10,352 bases of DNA from an uncultured Wenzhouxiangella sp. (GTDB taxonomy: Bacteria; Pseudomonadota; Gammaproteobacteria; Xanthomonadales; Wenzhouxiangellaceae). The translations under genes and the position numbers were made by a program. The stretch lies in contig CALEIM010000047.1 of assembly GCA_937876395.1 (NCBI GenBank), positions 1 to 10,352 of the forward strand, given 5' to 3'. Shown piece by piece: positions 6,160-10,352 of this stretch; position 1 is the first letter of the stretch; each line of letters opens with the position of its first letter. The notes below the pieces were generated by a model. The model saw only the letters and a list, made by a program, of their open reading frames with translations. It did no database searches and was not told the origin of the DNA.

Positions 6160-7488
6160 TCAGCTGGTCAGGTCCCGGGTCAGGCGCGCATGTTCCTCGC
6201 GCAGTCGGCCGTCGGACTCGCATAGACTGACAATTTTACGACAGGCGTGCAACACTGTCGTGTGGTCGCGTCCACCAAAGGCCTTGCCGATTTCCGGCAG
6301 GGAGTGTTCGGTCAGCTCCTTGGTCAGAAACATGGCCATTTGCCGCGGGCGGGCGATCGAGCGATTACGCCGCCGCGAGAGCAGGTCGGTGACCCGCAGC
6401 TGATAGAAATCGGCGACCACTTTCTGAATATTTTCGATCGTGATCAGCCGGTCGTGGACGGCAAGAACGTCGCGCAAGATTTCCTGGGTGTAGTCCAGGT
6501 CGATCTTGCGTCCGGAAAAATTAGCGTGCGCAATCAGCGAGTTGAGCGCCCCTTCCAGGTCGCGTACGTGCGAGCGAATGCGTCGTCCGATAAGAAAAGC
6601 GACGTCGTCGGGCAGGTCGAGACCCTTTTCGGTCGCCTTTTTCTGCAGAATGGCAACCCGCGTTTCAAAATCCGGCGGCTCGATCGAAACGGTCAGGCCC
6701 CAGCCGAAGCGCGAACGCAAGCGGGCTTCAATCCCATCGACTTCTTTCGGGTAGCGGTCGCAGGTCAGAATGATCTGCTGGCGCGATTCAAGCAGGGCGT
6801 TGAAGGTGTGGAAAAACTCCTCCTGAGAGCGATCCTTGCCACCAAAAAACTGGATATCGTCGATCAGCAGGGTATCCACCGAGCGGTAGCGGCGCTTGAA
6901 CGCGTCGATGCTGTCACGCCGAAGTGCCTGGATCATTTCGCTGACGAAAGTCTCCGAATGCAGGTACATGACCTTGGCGGCCGGGTTGTTTACCGCAATA
7001 AAGCGTCCGGCCGCGTGCAGCAGATGGGTCTTGCCCAGGCCGGTAGAGCCGTACAGCAGCAGCGGGTTGTAGGCGGTGCCGGGGTTGTTGGCCACCTGGC
7101 GGGCCGCGGCAAAGGCCAGCTCGTTGGATTTGCCGAGCACGAAGTTGTCGAAGCTGTAGCGATCGTCCAGACCAAAGGCGCCGCCTGTTCGTTCGGGCTG
7201 TTGCCGGGTGGTCGGCTCGGGGCGGTGACCGACGTCAATGGTGACCTGTTCCGGCGCAAAGCCGTGGTGGGCAAAAAACTCGCGCACCGTCGCCAAATAG
7301 TGCTGGCGCACCTGGTCGCGAACCAGGTCGTTGGGCGCGCTCAGGCGAATCCGCTTGCCACCGTCGCCGGCGACCTCCAGCGGGCGGATCCAGGTATTGA
7401 GCTCTTCGAGCGGAACATGCCGCTCCAGCCGCTCCAGGCATTTCTGCCACAGCGCACTGATTTGCTCCTGTTGCTGCTGTTCTGTCAT
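6160..7488 (-). CDS. dnaA: Chromosomal replication initiator protein DnaA
   Basis: DnaA is the AAA+ ATPase that binds 9-bp boxes at oriC, melts the origin and recruits DnaB. From ATG at 7488 the protein has 442 residues. Domain I (about 10-85) is family-like (LERLERHVPLEELNTWIRPL). A short domain II linker (about 90-108) is unusually compact. The AAA+ domain shows Walker A GSTGLGKTH (147-155), Walker B LLIDD (207-211), sensor I region ILTCDRYPKE (240-249) and sensor II region RSHVRDLEGALN (305-316). Domain IV carries the DNA-binding signature GGRDHTTVLHAC (405-416). A GTG two codons upstream (7494) is an alternative start; neither has a strong Shine-Dalgarno sequence. The ATG is preferred because MTEQ resembles other starts. 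A Cys in sensor I (TCD rather than TSD) also occurs in Xanthomonas-type DnaA as I recall it. Confidence 0.98.
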   Translation of the reverse strand: MTEQQQQEQISALWQKCLERLERHVPLEELNTWIRPLEVAGDGGKRIRLSAPNDLVRDQVRQHYLATVREFFAHHGFAPEQVTIDVGHRPEPTTRQQPERTGGAFGLDDRYSFDNFVLGKSNELAFAAARQVANNPGTAYNPLLLYGSTGLGKTHLLHAAGRFIAVNNPAAKVMYLHSETFVSEMIQALRRDSIDAFKRRYRSVDTLLIDDIQFFGGKDRSQEEFFHTFNALLESRQQIILTCDRYPKEVDGIEARLRSRFGWGLTVSIEPPDFETRVAILQKKATEKGLDLPDDVAFLIGRRIRSHVRDLEGALNSLIAHANFSGRKIDLDYTQEILRDVLAVHDRLITIENIQKVVADFYQLRVTDLLSRRRNRSIARPRQMAMFLTKELTEHSLPEIGKAFGGRDHTTVLHACRKIVSLCESDGRLREEHARLTRDLTS

Positions 7489-7709
7489 GATCACGTCAGT
7501 CTAGTCGATACGCTGGAAATTTGGTAACCACAGCCGGCGGCGGTCTAGCCTGATTCAAGCAATAAAAATTGACACCAGACCCGATAAAACGGTATGCTTG
7601 ACTACTTTTGTTGGGCGTCCTTGCCCAGGCTGTTTCCGCTCACCGGTCACGCCGGGCGCTTGAAGCTGGACAGCTCATCGCTACAAACGACAACTTTACG
7701 GATTTGGTC
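7489..7709. other. dnaA-rpmH divergent intergenic region
   Basis: This 221-base gap separates divergent dnaA and rpmH. It holds the rpmH promoter (7569-7598), a long leader, and a weak DnaA-like 9-mer GTAACCACA (7536-7544, 7 of 9 matches) upstream of dnaA that could serve autoregulation. In Pseudomonas the origin lies in this gap, but here there is no box cluster, so I favour the dnaN side for oriC. I see no convincing dnaA promoter. Confidence 0.5.
7569..7598 (+). promoter_or_regulatory. Putative sigma-70 promoter for rpmH-rnpA-yidC
   Basis: A perfect -35 TTGACA (7569-7574) is followed after 18 bases by TATGCT (7593-7598, four of six -10 positions). The expected transcription start near 7605 would leave a leader of about 105 bases before the rpmH ATG. 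The leader begins with a small hairpin, TGGGC-GTCCTT-GCCCA (7612-7627). Confidence 0.6.
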
Positions 7710-7856
7710 ATGAAACGGACATTCCAGCCATCGAGAATCAAGCGACTTCGCCGGCACGGCTTTCGGGCCCGCATGGCCACTCCGGCGGGTCGAGCAATCA
7801 TCAACGCTCGCCGCGCCAAGGGACGCAAGCGCCTGGCATCCGGTCCGGGCCGCTAA
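7710..7856 (+). CDS. rpmH: Large ribosomal subunit protein bL34
   Basis: This 48-residue, very basic protein starts MKRTFQPSRIKRLRRHGFRA and continues RMATPAGRAI and ARRAKGRKRL, the standard bL34 sequence. bL34 is part of the 50S subunit. The frame is open for 34 codons upstream, but family proteins start at MKRTFQPS, so ATG 7710 is used. There is no clear Shine-Dalgarno in front (TTTACGGATTTGGTC), which is odd for a highly expressed ribosomal protein. The C-terminal tail ASGPGR is a few residues longer than in E. coli. rnpA starts 12 bases after the stop. Confidence 0.97.
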   Translation: MKRTFQPSRIKRLRRHGFRARMATPAGRAIINARRAKGRKRLASGPGR

Positions 7857-7868
7857 ATCCGGCAGGTC

Positions 7869-8219
7869 ATGCTCAGGCGGCACAGTCTGCCGAAAGCCGC
7901 ACGCCTGCTCAAGGGAGCGCAGTTTGAACGCGTTTTTGCCAGTCGCCGCAGCCGCGGTAACGCGCTGTTTCGGATTCACCACGCCCCGTCAGACCAGGCA
8001 CGCCTCGGTATGACCGTTTCGCGTCGGGTGTCGAAAAGCGCGGTGGGTCGCAACCGGATTCGACGTCAGATCCGCGAGTCCTTTCGCTGCCACCGCGATC
8101 AACTGCCCGGCCAGGACTTCGTGGTTGTGGCCCGATCAGCCGCCGCGCTGGCCGACACGCGTACTATTCGAGTGACGCTCGATCAACTCTGGCAAGGTTT
8201 TTGCCGGCCGCAACGATAG
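7869..8219 (+). CDS. rnpA: Ribonuclease P protein component
   Basis: RnpA is the protein cofactor that helps the RNase P RNA bind and cleave precursor tRNA 5' leaders. The 116 residues show the expected N-terminus (LPKAARLLKGAQFERVFASR), then LGMTVSRRVSKSAVGRNRIR (47-66) and RRQIRESFR (65-73), the RNR motif that contacts the RNA. FVVVARSAA (84-92) is the conserved strand near the C-terminus. The ATG is 12 bases after the rpmH stop; an AGG lies very close upstream. yidC starts only 6 bases after the stop. The usual neighbour yidD, which often overlaps the rnpA end, is not present. Confidence 0.95.
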   Translation: MLRRHSLPKAARLLKGAQFERVFASRRSRGNALFRIHHAPSDQARLGMTVSRRVSKSAVGRNRIRRQIRESFRCHRDQLPGQDFVVVARSAAALADTRTIRVTLDQLWQGFCRPQR

Positions 8220-8225
8220 CAAGCA

Positions 8226-9929
8226 ATGAACACGCGCAGCTTTCTTTTTCTCATCGTCGGCCTGCTGGCCTTCATGCTCTACCTGGAGTGGCAGAAAGAC
8301 TATTCGCCGCCCCAGCCTGAGCCGACCAGCGCCCCGCTGGCCGAATCCGAGGGGCGGCCGGAGCAGCCTCCGATAGAAGACCTGCCCGAGGTGCCCGACT
8401 TCAGCGATGAGCAGACCGAGCGCCTGGGCGATATTCCGCAGGCGGCGCCCGTACCCGAAGCCCGCGCCAGCCGCCGCATCGCGGTTTCCACCGACGTGCT
8501 CAGCGTGGATGTCGACGCCAGCGGCGGCAGTCTGGTTGATCTGCGTCTGAAAGATTATCCCATCAGCGTCGATCAGCCCAATGAGGCCTTCACCCTGCTG
8601 CTTGAAGATCTGCCCGAGCGCTTCATCGCCCAGAGCGGTCTGGTCAGCGGCAATCATCCCGCACCAAACCATCGCAGCCAGTGGCAGTTTGAGCGCGACT
8701 ACTATGAGCTCAGCCCCGGTCAGGATCGTCTGGAAGTGCCGCTGCGCTGGCAGCATGAATCGGGACTTGAGGTCGTAGCCACCTGGATTTTCCATCGCGG
8801 CGACTACGTGATTGACCTGACCATGGAGGTCATCAACAACTCCGGTGAAGAGTGGCTGGGCGCGCGCTATGTGCAGCTCCAGCGCACTCGCCCGGATTTC
8901 AGCGACGCCGGCTTGGCGTTCACCAATCCTGAGCGCTTCAGCTACAACGGCACGGCGGTCTACTCGCCTGAGGACGCGCTCAACAAAATCAGCTGGGATC
9001 GCATCGCCGATCGGCCTCTGGAAGCCACTATTTCCGGCGGCTGGGCGGCCATGATTCAGCACTATTTCCTGGTTGCCTGGATCCCGCCCGAAGAGCAGAT
9101 GCATCGCTACACCACCCGCTACGTCACCGGCAATCAACTGCCGCATTTCGTGCTCGCGGCAACCTCGCCGCAGGTGGTCGTGCCGGCCGGTGAAACGCAC
9201 CAGTTCAGCGCACGCCTGTTCGCCGGACCCAAACTACAAAATCGTCTGGATGAAATTGCCCCGGGCCTGCGGCTGACCGTCGACTACCGGATCTTCACCA
9301 TCATCGCGCGGCCGCTGTTTTGGGCGCTCGACAAGATCCACCTGGTGATCAACCACTGGGGCTGGTCGATCGTCGGCCTGGTGATGCTGGTCAAGCTGCT
9401 GCTGTTCCCGCTGGCGACCGCGCAGTACAAGTCGATGGCCAGGATGCGCAAGTTCCAGCCGCGCATGCAGCAGCTCAAGGAGCGCTACGGCGACGACAAG
9501 CAGAAGTTCCAGGTCGCGATGATGGAGCTGTACAAGAAGGAGAAGATCAACCCGGTCGGCGGCTGCCTGCCGGTGCTGCTGCAGATGCCGATCTTCTTCG
9601 CCCTGTACTGGGTGCTGCTGGAGTCGGTGGAGCTGCGCCACGCGCCGTGGATCGGCTGGATCCAGGACCTGACCGCGCGCGATCCGTGGTTCATCCTGCC
9701 GGCGATCAACATGGCGGTGATGTGGGCCACGCAAAAGCTCTCGCCGATGACCGGCATGGACCCGATGCAGCAGCGCATGATGCAGCTGATGCCGCTGGTG
9801 TTCGGCGTGATGATGGTGTTCTTCCCGGCCGGCCTGGTGCTGTACTGGGTGACCAACGGCGGCCTGGGCCTGCTGCAGCAGTGGTACATGCTGCGCAAGT
9901 ACGCGGACGCGCCGCCAGCGAAGGCCTGA
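8226..9929 (+). CDS. yidC: Membrane protein insertase YidC
   Basis: YidC inserts and folds inner-membrane proteins, alone or with SecYEG. The 567 residues show the long Gram-negative form: an N-terminal transmembrane anchor (about 6-20, FLFLIVGLLAFMLYL), a Pro/Glu-rich linker (27-80), the periplasmic beta domain (about 84-345), then the conserved five-helix core. The core has KSMARMRKFQPRMQQLKERY (402-421), with the hydrophilic-groove Arg (408, equivalent to E. coli Arg366), INPVGGCLP (441-449), QMPIFFALYW (453-462), and a last helix ending GLVLYWVTNGGLGLLQQWY. The start ATG is 6 bases after rnpA with a weak ribosome binding site, implying coupling. Codon use changes abruptly near residues 344-366: upstream third positions are mixed; downstream about 200 codons contain only three ending in A or T. 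The reading frame stays intact, so the protein is complete but may be a hybrid of two related genes. Confidence 0.95.
   Translation: MNTRSFLFLIVGLLAFMLYLEWQKDYSPPQPEPTSAPLAESEGRPEQPPIEDLPEVPDFSDEQTERLGDIPQAAPVPEARASRRIAVSTDVLSVDVDASGGSLVDLRLKDYPISVDQPNEAFTLLLEDLPERFIAQSGLVSGNHPAPNHRSQWQFERDYYELSPGQDRLEVPLRWQHESGLEVVATWIFHRGDYVIDLTMEVINNSGEEWLGARYVQLQRTRPDFSDAGLAFTNPERFSYNGTAVYSPEDALNKISWDRIADRPLEATISGGWAAMIQHYFLVAWIPPEEQMHRYTTRYVTGNQLPHFVLAATSPQVVVPAGETHQFSARLFAGPKLQNRLDEIAPGLRLTVDYRIFTIIARPLFWALDKIHLVINHWGWSIVGLVMLVKLLLFPLATAQYKSMARMRKFQPRMQQLKERYGDDKQKFQVAMMELYKKEKINPVGGCLPVLLQMPIFFALYWVLLESVELRHAPWIGWIQDLTARDPWFILPAINMAVMWATQKLSPMTGMDPMQQRMMQLMPLVFGVMMVFFPAGLVLYWVTNGGLGLLQQWYMLRKYADAPPAKA
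9255..9320. other. Composition break inside yidC
   Basis: The ten codons ccc aaa cta caa aat cgt ctg gat gaa att (ending about 9258) include seven ending in A or T. From about 9321 to the yidC stop, by my hand count, only gat, caa and cca out of about 200 codons end in A or T. mnmE keeps a high G/C third position. The break falls at the start of the conserved membrane core, where two related genes could join in frame. Confidence 0.65.
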
Positions 9930-9943
9930 GTGCCGGCGACGCG

Positions 9944-10352
9944 ATGAGGCAAAGCCCGGCGGAAGGCGAGACCATCGTCGCCATCGCCACGCCAGCGGGC
10001 GCCGGCGGCGTCGGCATCGTGCGGCTGTCGGGGCCGGCGGCGCGCAGCATCGCCGAAACGGTGTGCGGCCGTGCGCTGCGTCCGCGCCATGCGCACCACG
10101 TGCGCTTTCGCGATGGCGACGGCACCGACATCGACGACGGCATCGCGCTGGCCTTCGCCGCGCCCGGCAGCTACACCGGCGAGGACGTGGTGGAGCTGCA
10201 GGCGCATGGCAGCCCACCGGTGCTGCGCCAGCTGGTCGCGCGCTGCTGCGCGCTCGGTGCGCGGATGGCGCGGGCCGGCGAGTTCAGCGAGCGCGCCTTC
10301 CTCAACGGCCGCCTGGACCTGGCCCAGGCCGAGGCCGTGGCCGACCTGATCG
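9944..10352 (+). CDS. mnmE: tRNA uridine-5-carboxymethylaminomethyl synthesis GTPase MnmE, N-terminal part (3' end outside window)
   Basis: MnmE works with MnmG to add the cm5/cmnm5 group at the wobble uridine of certain tRNAs, using a folate-derived carbon. The 136 visible codons run off the window edge, against about 450 in the family. They cover the N-terminal tetrahydrofolate-binding domain: ETIVAIATPAGAGGVGIVRL (about 9-28), LSGPAA, FAAPGSYTGEDVVELQAHGS (about 71-90) and the highly conserved AGEFSERAFLNGRLDLAQAE (about 111-130). The GTPase domain lies beyond the window. ATG 9944 is 14 bases after the yidC stop, with no strong Shine-Dalgarno; it is the first start compatible with the family N-terminus. 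Gene order yidC-mnmE is typical. Its G/C-rich codon use matches the 3' part of yidC, not the genes further left. Confidence 0.95.
   Translation, partial: MRQSPAEGETIVAIATPAGAGGVGIVRLSGPAARSIAETVCGRALRPRHAHHVRFRDGDGTDIDDGIALAFAAPGSYTGEDVVELQAHGSPPVLRQLVARCCALGARMARAGEFSERAFLNGRLDLAQAEAVADLI

Noticed and set aside
6149..6180. CCCGGG palindromes around the dnaA stop codon as a terminator
   Set aside because: The two copies overlap the dnaA coding end and have no following T-tract; dnaN transcription may well continue from dnaA.
6247..7527. A 426-codon open frame on the plus strand opposite dnaA
   Set aside because: It lies antisense to an unambiguous dnaA, has no recognisable family features and reflects the codon bias of a GC-rich gene on the other strand.
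8136..9200. A 354-codon minus-strand open frame opposite yidC
   Set aside because: It is antisense to a clear yidC, with a low-complexity sequence lacking motifs; it is a shadow of the coding strand.
9234..10217. A 327-codon minus-strand open frame across yidC and mnmE
   Set aside because: It is extremely Arg/His-rich and crosses two real genes; it results from high GC third positions.
1..10352. tRNA, rRNA, CRISPR arrays, transposases or phage genes
   Set aside because: No conserved RNA-gene motifs, regularly spaced repeats or mobile-element proteins are visible; nearly all space is taken up by housekeeping genes.

Overview
The window is the replication-origin neighbourhood of a gammaproteobacterium. 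Protein motifs and gene order point towards the Xanthomonadales/Chromatiales side of the class; this is an inference from memory of these families, not from a search. The core reads outward from the dnaA/rpmH divide. Leftward on the minus strand lie dnaA, dnaN, recF and gyrB. Rightward on the plus strand lie rpmH, rnpA, yidC and the first 136 codons of mnmE. Left of gyrB, pointing towards it, are the 3' part of glyS and a degenerate gmhB-like gene, the same glyS-gmhB-gyrB neighbourhood known near the origin of Pseudomonas.

Region by region: 1-170 holds the C-terminus of a DoxX-family membrane protein in one frame, which runs into a 5'-truncated glyS in another frame. At 675-1148 is a short HAD/GmhB-like protein that has lost most catalytic motifs. 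At 1149-1279 is a convergent intergenic gap with two oppositely oriented clusters of 7-bp repeats. gyrB (1280-3670) probably has its own extended -10 promoter inside the 3' end of recF. recF (3742-4794) starts with TTG and contains two full-match parS centromere sites. dnaN (4805-5902) has a good ribosome binding site. The dnaN-dnaA gap (5903-6159) has an A+T-rich stretch and five DnaA-box-like 9-mers and is the best oriC candidate. dnaA (6160-7488) is followed by a divergent promoter region (7489-7709), then rpmH, rnpA and yidC with no yidD between the last two.

The genes cooperate in chromosome replication and segregation (DnaA initiation, DnaN clamp, RecF gap repair, GyrB supercoiling, parS for ParB loading) and in translation and membrane biogenesis (ribosomal protein L34, RNase P protein, the YidC insertase, MnmE tRNA modification).

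The most striking oddity is that both ends look spliced. DoxX runs into truncated glyS with a frame change near 112-140. Inside yidC, near 9255-9320, third-position composition jumps from mixed to almost exclusively G/C and stays high through mnmE. Either the contig is a two-species assembly chimera or an origin segment was exchanged by recombination; the sequence alone cannot decide, though the truncation of an essential gene favours chimerism at the left end. I found no new defence, mobile or CRISPR system.
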